Positions 11,828 through 25,400 of a stretch of 64,000 nt of DNA are shown here, piece by piece. The position numbers and the translations under genes are program-made. Within the stretch, counting starts at the first letter, position 1; each line of letters starts with the position of its first letter. Below the pieces are notes generated by a model. That model was not told the DNA's origin. It made no database searches and saw only the letters and a program-made list of their open reading frames with translations. The DNA is from Morella rubra (taxonomy: Eukaryota > Streptophyta > Magnoliopsida > Fagales > Myricaceae). Location of the stretch: the NCBI GenBank assembly GCA_003952965.2, contig CM025850.1:14479150-14543149 (forward strand), in the 5' to 3' direction.

Positions 11828-12657
11828 AGTTCTCTTGAAGGCTGAGATAAAGGCCAGAATATGGCAGATATGGCCACCAGCATGAAAACGGGGTTCGATA
11901 AGATTATGAAGCTGCTCAATAATCATACTGAGTGTTTTGGGACTCTTGATAAGGATATGAGGGGTCTTAAGCATCAAGTCAACAACAGCATTCATGTGAC
12001 CAGCACTGTCATTCAGAATACTGTTAATGAGTTTGCTTCTACCTCTGCTAAGCTTCGGGCTTTTGTGAAGACCTCTACTGAAGATGTTGTTAAGGCCGCC
12101 GAGGTCTATTTGGATGAAGATAGGAATCTTCATCTTCGTGTCATAAGATGGACGTATTGGTTCTCTACCACTTGATGAAACTGGCTAAAGAAGTTTGACG
12201 TATATCCTCCTCCTCCTTTCGATTCTCCATAGCCTCCTACCCTTACGTTCCCCTTATCCTATTTTTGATGATGCCAAAGGGGAGAAGTTATAAGTGACTA
12301 TGCTGACTCTCTAGCTCTTATAGAGGACATTCCATTTTATATTAACCTTAGTTTGTCCTTTCTTTATGCTTTGTAATTATCTTTTGGCTGAACACTTGCT
12401 TTATAATGGATATCAATGTTTATTTTTATGTCTCCATTGGATTATTTTATTATGCTTCTATCTGCTGATTTTCTAATGGTGATCATAAGGGATTTGAAAA
12501 GTGCTTAAGTGATTATCTCTTTCCTTAAATATGAGAATTATTTGTAGTTTATTAGGTCTTTTAAATTTCAAATGGTCTTGTAAAATTTAAAGTAAAAATT
12601 GAAGTTTGTTTTATTCAAAATTGGTTTTTTGGTTTTCATCATCAAAAAGGGGGAGAT
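11828..12657 (+). pseudogene. 3' internal remnant of an LTR retrotransposon
   Basis: An open frame at 11861-12175 (104 aa) encodes a hydrophilic, helix-rich segment starting MADMATSMKTGFDKIMKLL; no enzyme motif is present. It is followed by a run of proline codons and GATGATGCCAAAGGGGAGAA (12267-12286), a signature I know from the 3' region of plant copia elements. A polypurine tract (AAAAAGGGGGAGA, 12644-12656) then touches the LTR start at 12658. No gag, protease, integrase or reverse transcriptase is visible, and the 5' side is truncated by the tandem duplication. It is either a deletion derivative or a naturally non-autonomous element. Confidence 0.6.
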
Positions 12658-13905
12658 TGTTAGCCCAAGATTGTTTTGCAAAACAATCTATTTTTATTTT
12701 GATGATAACAAATATTCTAAGTTTTGAAGACTTTTAGATTTTATATTGTCAATCCACTTTTCTAAAGGATATATTTCAAAGATCGAAAGTTTTTCTATCT
12801 AAAATAATTCTAAGTGGACTTAAACACCTTTTCATAAGTTGATGAAATCAATTTTCATATGAGGTGCTTTAAGATATGTTGAAATGGATTGGACATTGTC
12901 AAAGAAGCTGATTTTTCTCTCAAGTATAGATAGTATCAATACATTGCCTAATGGTGTCAACACATTGATGGCACCGAGACAACATTTTTAGACCAAGTCT
13001 CATGGAGTTGACACATTGCATTGACACCCGAGACAGCTATTCCAGACCAAGTCATGGTGTCGACACATTGAAGTCTAGTATCGACACACTGCACTGTCTC
13101 CGAGAGCACAACTCCAGATCAAATTTTTGATGTGTCAATACATGCTAACCGTGTGTCAACACATACCACGAGTTTGAAGAAAATTTGAAACGACGTCAAA
13201 CATTCAAATTGCTCTAAAATGACACGAGTGCCCTTCCAATAGTGTTTTGATGGCTTTGAAGACCGTTGAAGACAAAGAAGGTTTAAATAGAAGAAGTTAG
13301 AGAGAAAGAAACAACGATCGTGCGATTTCACTTGCAATTACTTTACGACCTAACTTCTAGAGAGAGAAAGTGTTTTGAAGAAGAGAGAAGACTACACTTA
13401 CCAAGAAAGCTTGTGATTCCCTGCCAAACTTCAGCTTTCTATGAGATTCTTGTCTTCTTGCACCTTTGTGCTTTCCACTTGTTTATTCAGTTTTGAGAGT
13501 CATCTTGATATTCCTTTGTACTTATCCTTTGTAAATCACTTGAGTGTTGGGTAAACACTTGTCTACTCGTGTGAGTAGAAGAAATCCTTAAATTTTGGGA
13601 TTTGTGAAGTGAGTTAAAGTGTGAGCTCGAAAAACGCTTTGTAAAGGTTCTTTAGCCCCGAGAAGCTAAGGTGTATTTGCTATTTGAAGAATAGTGAAGG
13701 AAGCCCAAGGAAGTCAATAGCCTTGGGGTGGACATAGGCAAGTATTGGCGAACCACCTAAAATTACGGTGTCATCTCTCTAACTCTATCTCTCCTTTTCA
13801 CACGTTTCATATCTCTCTTTGTGGTGTTTTATGCTTTACTGTTATACTGCTTAAATTTATTAAAACCCAAATCACCCCGTTTTTGAGTTGTTATTTAGAC
13901 TTACA
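12658..13905 (+). mobile_element. Copia-family LTR (copy B), plus orientation, a 3' LTR
   Basis: Starts TGTTAGCCCAAGATTG directly after a polypurine tract, which marks it as a 3' LTR. It shares with copy A the GATGATAACAA block, the U3 cluster of TGTCGACACA-like palindromes (here about 12955-13165, more decayed), a TATA-like TTTAAATAG (13283) and the block GGGGTGGACATAGGCAAGTA (13727-13746). It ends near AAATCACCCCG. The exact 3' end and target-site duplication could not be fixed. Confidence 0.75.
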
Positions 13906-14514
13906 ATTTTTGATTTTGTGAATAGTTGTATAAAGGTTCAAGTTAAAACCGTCAAAAACATATTTTTACTTATGCTATAGCTTTTTGGCTCAGAGCAGTT
14001 ATGTATCTATATTTTGTAGCTTTTGAAAATCGACTGTGTGGGCCCAATATTTTATTACATCCCATAGTTTTAATTTTTGGTAAATCCTCTTAGTAAAGTA
14101 CTCTAGTCCTATACTTTTAGGTTTATATTTTTATATCCATTTTGAGCAAATGATTCTAAAGTTATATTATTTGTAACTAAATGTGAATTATTTCTGTATT
14201 TATATTAAATACCACGAGCAAAAGTCTTATTAACCTATTTTGTCATTTATCAATAAACATTTGCATGCTCTACCTAATTACCGTACTTTATATGTCGATG
14301 TGTTGATCATACGTTTTCACGTATTAAGTTACCTTCACCTATTTGCTTCCAAATTCATCAATTGGTATTGCGCGCGTTAACAAGGCCATCATAAAATCCT
14401 TATAATTTTTATAAGACGTGTTGTGATTTTCGTGACCATAACCTCGTTTTAATTAGTATTATTTTCCTATAAAGAGAACTTTGAGGTTAATATGGATGCA
14501 AGACGTTACTATGT
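13906..14514. other. Intergenic, nothing recognised
   Basis: AT-rich sequence between an LTR and a LINE fragment. No gene or repeat end seen. Confidence 0.4.
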
Positions 14515-16165
14515 ATCTCCCCTCTTGTCTCTCCTGCTTATTATTGGCATTGAAGCTCTTATCTCAACTTTTGATGGGAGCCACAACTCGAGCATCTATT
14601 AAAGTTATTAAATTTTTTCTTACAGGTCCACATTACCAATTTACTTTTTGAAGATGATCTTCTAATTTTTGGCAAACAAACTATGGAGGAAGGAAGTAAC
14701 TTTTAATTTTTTCTAGATACCTAGCTAGCGACTATGGTTAGGTTAAAAAATTAACAAGAAGAAATTGCAACTACTAATTAGGATGCATCTTTACCCTACC
14801 ATTGCTGCAAACATCTCGGCTACTTCAAATATCAAAATTTCGTCGGCTACATTGAATATCAAAATTCGAACCGATCACAATTTCAAGCACACAGGGCTCC
14901 TTATTTTCTTACATCGTAGTTTCAAGTGGAATCCAAATAAAGAAAGGCAAGGCTATAAAGAGCCCTGCACCTTTCTTTACTAGAATCGTTGAGCGCGGTG
15001 AGTCAGATCTGAAATCCGAAATGCTTCTAGTTATTTTTTATAAAATTCAGGCAAAAATCTCTAGGTAGAAGGCAAAGGTCCTTTCTTAAGATAGTAGTAC
15101 AACTCTCATTCAAACAGTAGCCGCCACACATGTTTTCCATCCTTCTTCCCAAAAGGTGGTGCTTGTTCCCGGACTTTCCTCATAGATCATTTTGGTGGGG
15201 TTTTTTGGATGGAAAAACTAATAATTTAACCCCCAAAGGCATGGTCTACCATTTGCATTCTTAAATGCCTTCGTGGATTAGGTGTTCCAGACTCACTTTC
15301 AACTAAGTGCTCATCGCCGAGCTTGGCTGGACTTCAAACACTGGGAAAAATGGCTCTTAGGCTCATGTTCTTAAAACAAAATATTATCCAAGATCTACTT
15401 TCATGGAAGCTTCAGATAGGCCAAATGGTTATTGACTTTGGAAAAGTGTTTCTAAAGTTTGTGATCTCATTGAACTTGGTGCTTGCTATTATGTGGGATA
15501 TGGCTTCTCTATCCGCATTGGGACCGATTCATAGATCTTATGACTCCCCACCTTCGTATCATTACAACCTCCCTCAAAGCCCTTCTATCTCCATTCTTCA
15601 GTTTCCACTTTCCTCTTGGATAACCCATGACAATGAAATTTTGTGCTCCTTTCCCAAGCTTTCGATTATCATACTAGGCATTAAATTCAAACCATTCCTT
15701 TATTAGAAACCAATGCTCAGGACACCTTCAACCTCAGAGTAATGCTCAATAAACTCTACTTTCCACCTTGCCTCCTCCATCGACACCCATTATCAAACCT
15801 CACATTTTTCTACGAGCGACTGATTATCAAACCTCACCTTTTTTCCATGAGTGACTGAAAAAACTCTCAAAGCAAAAAATCAATGCTCGACATAAACTAT
15901 TTCTTTGGGAAATTGCATGGAACATCCTCCCTACAAGATATCGTTTATCAACCATTCTTAGTACCTGATCCCCTGAATCGCTCCAGCCTCCAATGTCTCC
16001 TTCGTAATAATGCATAGAAATGCTCGAGCACCTATTTTTAACTTGTACTTATGCACGAATTATATGGCGGGAAGCTTCTTGGCCGTAGGATACCATTCAA
16101 CTTTCTCATTTGTTAATATATGACTGGATCCAAATCATTCTTCATCCTAAACAACATCTTATGAT
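14515..16165 (+). pseudogene. Decayed L1-type LINE ORF2 (reverse transcriptase end, zinc region)
   Basis: Fragments of a plant L1 ORF2 follow in the right order. First is a reverse transcriptase piece with HITNLLFEDDLLIFG (14629-14673), where FEDD stands for the catalytic YADD/FADD box. Next is the connection region with RSFWWGFLDGKTNN and a GLGVPD-like motif (about 15180-15320). Then comes VGYGFSIRIG (15499-15528), equivalent to the family's VGDG-S-R-W stretch. Last is a zinc-binding tail with LFLWEIAWNILPTRYRLS and EHLFLTCTYARIIWREASWP (about 15900-16083). Stops and frameshifts are frequent. The 3' end is missing because a CACTA-type terminus begins at 16172. Confidence 0.75.
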
Positions 16166-16171
16166 ACCTCT

Positions 16172-18436
16172 CACTATAAGAAAATTAGGTTAAAACCACC
16201 GATTCCTTCTGCTTGGCCACTAAAAAAATCAGCCTCTAGTGACCAAATCCTTCTATTAGTCGCTAAAGGTATAGAGTTAGTGTCCAGCACTAAATCGTCT
16301 TAAAAGTTGGAATTTGTAGTAACGAAAGTAAGATACATTATACTTTTCCGACAAGATGAAGATATGATCATGACTATGCCCTTTTTATTGACTTGAAAAA
16401 GCTATCGTTACTAAAAGTGAAAAATCAAATGGATCTCTTTTGTAGTTGAAATTCATTTAGCGCTCCTTAATTCTTGCTCGTGCCACCATTGGACAAAAAG
16501 CCTTCTATCAAATTCTCACTCTCGTCTCCTTTTCAGCCTCCTCATTTCTCTCTTCTCTTCTCCCCTTTTTCTTTCTCTCTCTCTCTCTCTCTTTTGAGTT
16601 CATTACCATTGCCGGTGTGATTTTGAGACCTATCTACGATTGGAACAATACGGAGATTTTCCTTAATCTTGACCTCGAAGCAATCACTGCCAAAAATCAC
16701 ATATTTGGGTTAAAGGGATCTTCAATTTTGCTAATGAAGCTCAACAAAACTATATCAAGGAGTAACATCTAGAAGCGATGATTTAGTCAAAGAAAGACGT
16801 GGAAATCAAGATTCCCAAGGTGTCAGGTATTATATTGTACAATTGTAGTTGGGGATTTGCAGATGAAAAAAGTCCTTAGTTGAAAAGAAAAAGAGTTTCA
16901 TACATATTTGCTGGCGTCCACAAAACTTTTTACTAGTCATGCTGCAGCCTATTTTGTATGGGCATAAAGAAATGGCTCGCTACTGGCATACTATACTTCT
17001 CTTGTGAGTTGTTATTCTATTTTCTTTGGTTATACACGGATCTTGATGTTACCTTTGGATTTTGTTGTCTTTGTTGGTGTCCTGTACTGTTTGGAAGTCT
17101 TACTGGCAGGGTTTATTTGTTGCCTTGAATTTTTTCTACATGAATGACTTTGCTCTTTCATCCTATTGAGGTGATAATCTTTGCGATTGTTTTACTTCCT
17201 CTTGCTAAAGCTCTGTAAAGTGTTGTTACTTGATATGTTGTGGGCTGCACATTTTATTTGCAACTGCAGATATTCTAATTACAAACCTATGTCACCATAA
17301 ATATGAAGATATAGCCAAGTTTGTTGCTGGTTGTTAAATTCATTTTGCAGGTGCTTGAATTGTTCAAGTTTTGGAGGTAGAGAGGTAGCAATTCCATGAA
17401 TTTTTTTACTTTGTGACTTGAACATGAGTGGTAGATTTCCAACCCAATTTGAATATTACGTTATCATTTATTGAGCGGATTATAGTTATATCTGACAGTA
17501 GCTAGAATAAATTTGATAGAATCTAATTATCAACTTACGTTAATTTCGAGGTCCACTTAGGGGGACTCTATTTAATTATATAATGTCAAGCGGCAATTAG
17601 TTCCATTGGTGTTTGATGACTTTATATGCCCCTGTTCGTTCTTTCTTTTGCATAGCATCGTCAAGAATGATACTTCATCTCGTTTCATTAATAGGTGATC
17701 AGTAAGCTTACAGATTAAATCAGGGGGAAAAAATGCATCATTATTAATCCGCTGTATGTTGAAGTGGAAAACAAAAGAGAATGATGTTGGCCTGTTGGAT
17801 GATTCGTCATCCAATTTTAAAAGGTTTAGTATAGACAGAGTAAAAGTACAGTAACAATAATCAACACCAACACACAGATCCTTCATAAAGAATATTTCGA
17901 TTTGGTTTTACAATTCCAATGATCAATGCTAATGAAATTCTTCAATTAATCTACGGTTTGACAAAAGTACTCTTTCATGACACATTAAACATGATAATAG
18001 GTATCTTACCAATCCATGTTTCCTATGATTCTAATGAATGTTTCTATGTCGTAATCTAACCTAAGATATGAGTAAGATAAAGGTTCATTTGTTGCCATTA
18101 TAGATTGTCGTAGACCTTCCAACTTTGTGAAAAAAGGTCAAGGTTGTCGTAATCGTGGGGAAGGTGGATTTTATAATTTTGCCTAACTATACATTATTTT
18201 CTATCTTCTGTTAGATATTGATGTTAATTTTTGGAATTTCAGCTATCTTGCAAGGCCATTAGATGAAGTCAAAGTGGCTTCCCAAGAAGAAAGAGATTGT
18301 GCCTTGGTGTTAGCAGTAGAGCTTGAAAAGTAATCTTAAATCTGAAAATCTATATTTTGTGAAATCAATGGTCCGGTCTCATGTTTATAGTTGTTTTTGG
18401 TTGGTATGTTGCAATGGAGCAAATCTTTATTTTAAG
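16172..18436 (+). mobile_element. CACTA-type transposon 5' terminus, right end not seen
   Basis: Begins CACTATAAGAAAATTAGG, close to the CACTACAAGAAAA terminus of plant CACTA (En/Spm) elements. It is followed by short subterminal repeats of the AGTGACCAAATC / GTCGCTAAAG kind within 120 bp. No matching right end is found before the assembly gap, so the length is unknown. From 16480 on there is a CT-rich leader-like stretch and scattered exon-like pieces. For example, 30 open codons end in TAA at about 18333 after a plausible acceptor (TTTGGAATTTCAG, about 18229-18241), coding for YLARPLDEVKVASQEE and more. This could be host sequence captured by the element; I do not recognise it. Confidence 0.5.
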
Positions 18437-19436
18437 NNNNNNNNNNNNNNNNNNNNNNNNNNNNNNNNNNNNNNNNNNNNNNNNNNNNNNNNNNNNNNNN
18501 NNNNNNNNNNNNNNNNNNNNNNNNNNNNNNNNNNNNNNNNNNNNNNNNNNNNNNNNNNNNNNNNNNNNNNNNNNNNNNNNNNNNNNNNNNNNNNNNNNNN
18601 NNNNNNNNNNNNNNNNNNNNNNNNNNNNNNNNNNNNNNNNNNNNNNNNNNNNNNNNNNNNNNNNNNNNNNNNNNNNNNNNNNNNNNNNNNNNNNNNNNNN
18701 NNNNNNNNNNNNNNNNNNNNNNNNNNNNNNNNNNNNNNNNNNNNNNNNNNNNNNNNNNNNNNNNNNNNNNNNNNNNNNNNNNNNNNNNNNNNNNNNNNNN
18801 NNNNNNNNNNNNNNNNNNNNNNNNNNNNNNNNNNNNNNNNNNNNNNNNNNNNNNNNNNNNNNNNNNNNNNNNNNNNNNNNNNNNNNNNNNNNNNNNNNNN
18901 NNNNNNNNNNNNNNNNNNNNNNNNNNNNNNNNNNNNNNNNNNNNNNNNNNNNNNNNNNNNNNNNNNNNNNNNNNNNNNNNNNNNNNNNNNNNNNNNNNNN
19001 NNNNNNNNNNNNNNNNNNNNNNNNNNNNNNNNNNNNNNNNNNNNNNNNNNNNNNNNNNNNNNNNNNNNNNNNNNNNNNNNNNNNNNNNNNNNNNNNNNNN
19101 NNNNNNNNNNNNNNNNNNNNNNNNNNNNNNNNNNNNNNNNNNNNNNNNNNNNNNNNNNNNNNNNNNNNNNNNNNNNNNNNNNNNNNNNNNNNNNNNNNNN
19201 NNNNNNNNNNNNNNNNNNNNNNNNNNNNNNNNNNNNNNNNNNNNNNNNNNNNNNNNNNNNNNNNNNNNNNNNNNNNNNNNNNNNNNNNNNNNNNNNNNNN
19301 NNNNNNNNNNNNNNNNNNNNNNNNNNNNNNNNNNNNNNNNNNNNNNNNNNNNNNNNNNNNNNNNNNNNNNNNNNNNNNNNNNNNNNNNNNNNNNNNNNNN
19401 NNNNNNNNNNNNNNNNNNNNNNNNNNNNNNNNNNNN
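18437..19436. other. Assembly gap, exactly 1000 N
   Basis: The run of N is 1000 bases, a round number used as a placeholder, so the true distance between the flanks is unknown. Reading frames that cross it are meaningless. Confidence 0.99.
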
Positions 19437-22400
19437 GTGGATGAGTGGGGGGGGAATTTTGTATAGATCTCCCGGCTGTTATGATTTGTGGGTTTGGATA
19501 AAAATGTTGGTTAATGGTTTGAGGGAGTGTGTGTGGTGGATGTGTTGGAATTGACGTGGTATGTGTGATTGTTAGTCGAGTTTTTTATTATTTTAGCAAG
19601 GGGGGGGTATGTTTTGGTGTTTACTGGAGTTGGCGGGGTGGGTTTTTATGATCATGTAATTTTGGGTGGTGGTGTGCATAAGCATGATTAGACAAAATAT
19701 CAAGTTTGCATTGGGCAGATGGTAGGGAATAGGGGTTGTTAATTGATACGTTGTTTCAAGATAGGTTAGTGGCTACCACTCTGGGTTTTTAAAGACTTGA
19801 GGCCAAGATTGGAGAGAACACTGATATATGGGCTACCAACTACTAGGCTTAAAGATGATGAACTGTGAGGGGAGGTCGTAACTGGTTGTGTAGGCTACAC
19901 TTAAGTGCCAAGCTAGTGCGTCGAGGGGTGGAAGGTAGGTATTGCTTGAAGGATGGTTGTTGGGTGGAATTACTATAGGGGAATAGATTAGTTTGATCGG
20001 CTATTCAAAGAAAAAGGGAGCCATTCGGTTGGCGGCTACACTTTTGAGATTATTGTGTGGTATGACAATGAGTAAGCAAGGGTGTAATCTTAAGGTTGGT
20101 CATTGTCATTAATTAGTGTGATGCTGGGGGTGTGGGAGGGTGGAGCAGATGGACGATATGTTAGAGGATGAAAGGGTGACTCTGGCTAAGTATGGTAGAA
20201 GACTAGTTTGGGAGGCAGTGCTTGTGATTGCGAGGTGGGGGCGGCCGGTGGGGGGTCGCGTTACAGCCATGGAAGGCCAAGTAAAAAGGAATAGTAATGG
20301 TTTAAGACGGTTTAAATTTTTTTTTTGGTTTTATTTGAAGAGGAGAAAGGGTGTTTTTGAGTGGTGTCGGGCCGGCGGGTTGAGAGTTGGGTGGCGTGGA
20401 TCACGATTGTATTTGTAGGGATGAGTTTATTGTGGTTTGTGTCAGTATGAATAAATGGTTTGGATGGAGGTGTTGGGGTCGAGTAATTAGATTATTTAGT
20501 GTAAGCATGATGTGTGTTTGTTCATACATTATGCTAGAGTCCAGGTTTAAAATATTCTTCAAGGCATTGCTAAGTCCTTATAGGGAGGGGCAAGTCGAAG
20601 GAGGGTTTTGTAGTTTTTGGCAATGGGTGCGAGTTTAAGAATACTGTGGTAATATTATGTCTTAGAGTAGGTGTGTCGAGGTCGTAGATGTGTAATGATG
20701 TATGTTTCTTGGTGTATGCTTTCGTTAATAGTATTCAAGTAATTGTTAGAAAAAGGAAGGCGGGAGCTAAAGAGGTTGGTATGAAGGGATAAGAATCCTG
20801 TTTGATGATAGGTAAGTATTATTAAGAAGGAGAAAAGTATAGCTAAGAAGAAGTAAGAAGTTACTAAGCTGAAAAGGGCAAGCGCATGATGGAAGCTGAG
20901 AAAGTGGTCAACTGTTGAAGCTATAGTGGGCACATATAGAGTCGTAAAGGAGAAGAGAAAAGTCTTATGGCTGCTTGGAAGCGAAAGTGTAATGATGGCC
21001 ATTCGTTGCGCTGGTGTTTCGCGGAGGAAAGTTTAGCGCAGGGTCGTTGTGTGTAGTTAATTTATTTTTTGTTTTACTTCATTTAACTTTTAATACAATT
21101 TTTATAGGTGATTGACTTGTCTTGTTGTGAGATATTGCTTGAATATTTTTTTTGTCTATTTTTTTGGTGTTTTGTATAGGAGTGTATTAGAAATTTATCC
21201 CGGATACGTAAGGGTTCGCAAAATTGGGGTTTTATTAGTGGGTGAGTTATGTTTATCTAAAGTATAAAGATTGTGTTGGTGCCATTTGATTTTCAGTGAA
21301 AGACATATGGATTATCCTGTGGATGGATATCAATCACATAGATGAGGAAACAGAGATTAGATTGTATTGGATTGTTAATTAACTTAATCAACATGGTGAG
21401 GATAGTGTTGAAATTTCGTATTACTATAAGGAATTTTGAGTGTGGTCGAATTGTATCGGTTTATGTTCTTTGGATTTCTTTTTAACTTATTTATTTTTGT
21501 AAATGTATTGGTGTGGTTAGTCATAATGTGCTTTTTTAAGAAAATTTAACGGATCCGTTATAGTTGTTTTGATGTATTGTTATTTTTCATTAGTATTTTG
21601 TTTGGTTTATTATTTTGATTTTGTATTTTTCAAGATTTTAAGTTTAAAGTTTTGTGTTCTGTTCTTTTTGTTATGTTTCTGTTTGAGTTATTTGAGTTGG
21701 TTTGTTGTTTTCAAGAGGCGGGATTGCCTTCACTATTTGTAGAATGTTGTGCTCGCCTTTTTTTTTTTATATTTTATGTTTTTTTTTTTAATTAGTTGAT
21801 TGTATTTATATTTTTCATAGTTTTATTTAATAATAATAGTTTAAGTTGTTTTTATTACTTTTGGGTGTTTTTTATTATCACTCCCATCAGTAATTGGGTT
21901 AATAAAGTGGACGGAAAGACTAATCGGAAAGTGTCCCTATCCTAGAGATTTTTATATTAAAAAATTTATTATAATTTTTTCTCTCAAACTATAATCTGAG
22001 TTGTATCTATAAGAGTTTGACTGTCGACGAATCTGTGAGATTGTGTGGTGGAATCTGTGTATGTGGAGAAAAGTTATTAAGAACTGTATTGTAAATTGGT
22101 GGATGCGTGACGCTGCGTGAACGTTGTTGTATTGGTGCTTGTATGTAATATGCGGACTGAGTCAGGGGGTTGGACGCTTTTCTTTTAATTGAAAAGACAG
22201 GAATTTTGACGCTAGCTGATTCGGTGAGTGAGCTCCCGAGCTTTGGCGTTATTATCTGTTTTGTTTAACTAAGAGAAAAAAGGCTCAGCATCAATGCACA
22301 TACGTTCCATGCTCTCCTTTTGGCTTTCTACCAAATCTTCCTAAACGCCGCGTCGCGTCGACATCAATATGTACTGAAGGGACGACTTTAAAATCATGGC

Positions 22401-25400
22401 AGATCTCGAACACTTTTCCACCCGTAAGAACGAATACGGTCGCGCTCGCCTGCTTACGTGGAGATTTGATAACTGTTCGATATACAGACTCTCGCGGGTT
22501 TGGTCGTGGCGGGGTGTAGGCTTAGTGTGGTCGCTGAAATCACGATGTGAGTAAATAGTATGGTTTGTATTCGGCATTGGTTGAATTGCAACGAGTTCTA
22601 ATTGGTGGGTAAGTTTTTTCAATCAAAATCGCTCATAGTTAATTGTTTAAAGGAAAAAAAAATCTATAAATATTTAGGGGCGGCGGGGATATGTACGATC
22701 TCAGTCTTGCTTCTTCTTGTAGATGGTTCAACTAGTGAAAAAAAGTGTAAACCATGTAAATTTAAGCTGAAATCGAGTTAATTATTTACGAATGTTAAGT
22801 ATATATTGCTGAGGAATGGAAATAAAGCCCGCACTGTCACTCAGGCCGAGTGTAGAACGGTGCAATTATTCGACACGTTTGTGTGCTGCCACTCCTTTCC
22901 CTCTTTCTATTTAAAGTTTGTGTTTGCAGGTAGCTTCCTCATCGTGGTCGGTCGGAGAACAATGGAGGTGATTCCTGGTTCGTTGTGTGTTTCATCCTCT
23001 TCTGATCGTTCGATGAACGTTGTTAGATACTTGACAAGTGATTTTTCCGCATGTCTAAATGATCCACCGTGATTTTTGTCTTAATTGAGAGGAAGATAAA
23101 TTTGACCAGCTTAATTCTAAGTAAGTCATCTTTTTTTTGTGTTGCATAAAAACATCCAAGCATTAATTACATCACTTATTGTTTGTGTGGCTCAACTACA
23201 ATTATTAGAAGCATAATTATAGATGATTAAACGTTGAGCTGAATTAAATGAGGGTAATATTATCGGGTTGTTTATAGGCGTAAGAAGAGAGATCGGCATG
23301 CGTGTCTGTGACTCTGGTTTTTGGCAAATCGTTTCGATATAGACAACTTCCATAGTTTTGGTATAAAGGATGAAATGACGCTTTGAGAAAATATACTTGG
23401 TGATTTTGAGGATAGGTAATTGAGAATGAGTTAAGGAGTTTTGGGAAATAATTAATGAGGCGCTAGGATTGGTATTTTAAAAGAGAAAATTGTATAATCT
23501 GAATCCTGCTAAAAGAGTAAAGTGAAAAAAAGTTAAAAACCACGTAATATTATGAAGATGATTTTAAGCTATCAACAAACTGTGAAGTAATATTATGTGT
23601 ATGAATCGGAAAGTTAAAGCCGGGTGCCACTCCAGCACGGCAGATGAGATTCAATATTTATGCATGTTGCCTGCACTGCCTTTTTCGATTTAATGTTGGT
23701 GTGTGCAGACATTCCTAAATTCGGAGTTGTGTCTGGTGAGGCAAAGAGTGGTTTGACTTAAGCTTTCATGGAATTCTTTGGTGGGGATTCTTTGCGCACA
23801 GGTTAAGTTTACCTTGAGGTTGGAGTGAGATCGCGTATGAGGTGATTGTTGCTGCACCCCATAAAAGTACGTTAGAGGAACTTGTGCCCTTGGAAAGATG
23901 AAAAACTATGTGAGACAAATTACTCTTTGTACTGCTGGACAATTGGTCTGACGGTGGTTTCCGGGCGCGAAAAATTACAATGTCAAGTAGGTATCTTGGT
24001 AAAGGGTTAAAGTTTGGGACGTGGTGCGGCCGGCCTTCTGTTTGAAGATAGCTAGGTTGTTATTTTTGGTAATTTTTTAATTTTAGGATTCCGACGGGTC
24101 GGGGGTGGGAGATTGATTTTTATTGAAAATTTAGTGATGAAATAGATCTATAGTAAGGGCTTAAAATTAGTTTGGAAAACTACTTTTAGAGTACATTATT
24201 TTATATTGAGTTAGCGGTTTGTTTAAAAAATTGAGTATATATCTATATTAACTGAATATGTGTGGGGTGATAGAGTGATGTGATAGATTGATTAATATGA
24301 AAAATGTAATCAGTAAATTTTTGATAATCGGTGTGTGGAGACGTTTTAGCATGAAGCTATGGTTCGTAAAATTTCAAATCGAGGTAGGAAGGATCTCCTG
24401 ATCCTTTTCAAATGGTTTGGCTAAATTGGATTCAATTTAAAGCCCTGTGCAGTAATAATCCTTCGTAATGTTATGTCTAATATTTATAATTTATTGTTTA
24501 AGTATTATTATGATATATAAGTTAGTATGTCATTTTTTTGTTTCAACTACGTAGATGATCAAATATACATAGAGGAGTTCACCCATTGAGCATTTTTGGT
24601 TCAATTTAATAGTGTGTTAATTTAACGATGGCATGGGTAACTGGCAATAATTTGCATGAAATTCGGTTGGTTATGTATTCTATGTTATAATTTATAAACA
24701 CTAAATATAGTACATTTATACCATTGAACTGGCTAGTTTGGTGTTGTGTTGTTTTTTCTTAGCTCTGATATTCAGTGAAGAATCGGCGTGGTCTACCTTA
24801 TATATTTTATTTATCAGTCTATTGTCTTATTCATTTCGATTTTTTTGTTCGCTACTTATCAGACGTACGCCTTTAATTGTCTTCGTAGATCAAATGGAGG
24901 TCACTTGTCCTGGCCATGAAGTGATACTTCTATAGGCTTGATAGTCTCCTGGGTAATTTCTAGATTTTTTTTCTTGAGATGAGGCTTTCGCCCTCTCCAT
25001 ACGTTAGCATTAATGGCCGAGCCAAGACAGATAGTGTATATATTTCTACAAATGTGAGTGCTCGTGATAGTTCGTTTTTAAACTGGTGGGCTGAGAGATG
25101 CGTGTTCCTACAATAATATTTCGGTAGGACGTGCTGTCACCTGAAGAGTTCTCAGTTATGAGTAATAAACGTGGCTTGGTTTACTGAAGGAGCAGATTTC
25201 CCATATAGATGTGGCTCGCTTAGGAAGTGATGACATATGTTACTTTCAAGAACTGGGGATGGTTGAAGATGGCGAGATAAGCAGGTCCTATCAGAGAGGA
25301 AGTTACAGGCAGCATTCCGCAACTCTCATCAATATTGGACACTGGTTGGAGAGAGAGTGACCTGCCGCTTGGGAGAGTGGCTGACCACGCAAAGCCAATG

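Noticed and set aside
18323..19466. Open frames of 361-373 codons across the N run
   Set aside because: Almost entirely unknown bases; the frame is an artefact of the gap.
20655..21002. 115-codon minus-strand frame in the skewed tract, longest there
   Set aside because: No family features; long minus-strand frames are expected by chance in a C-poor strand context.
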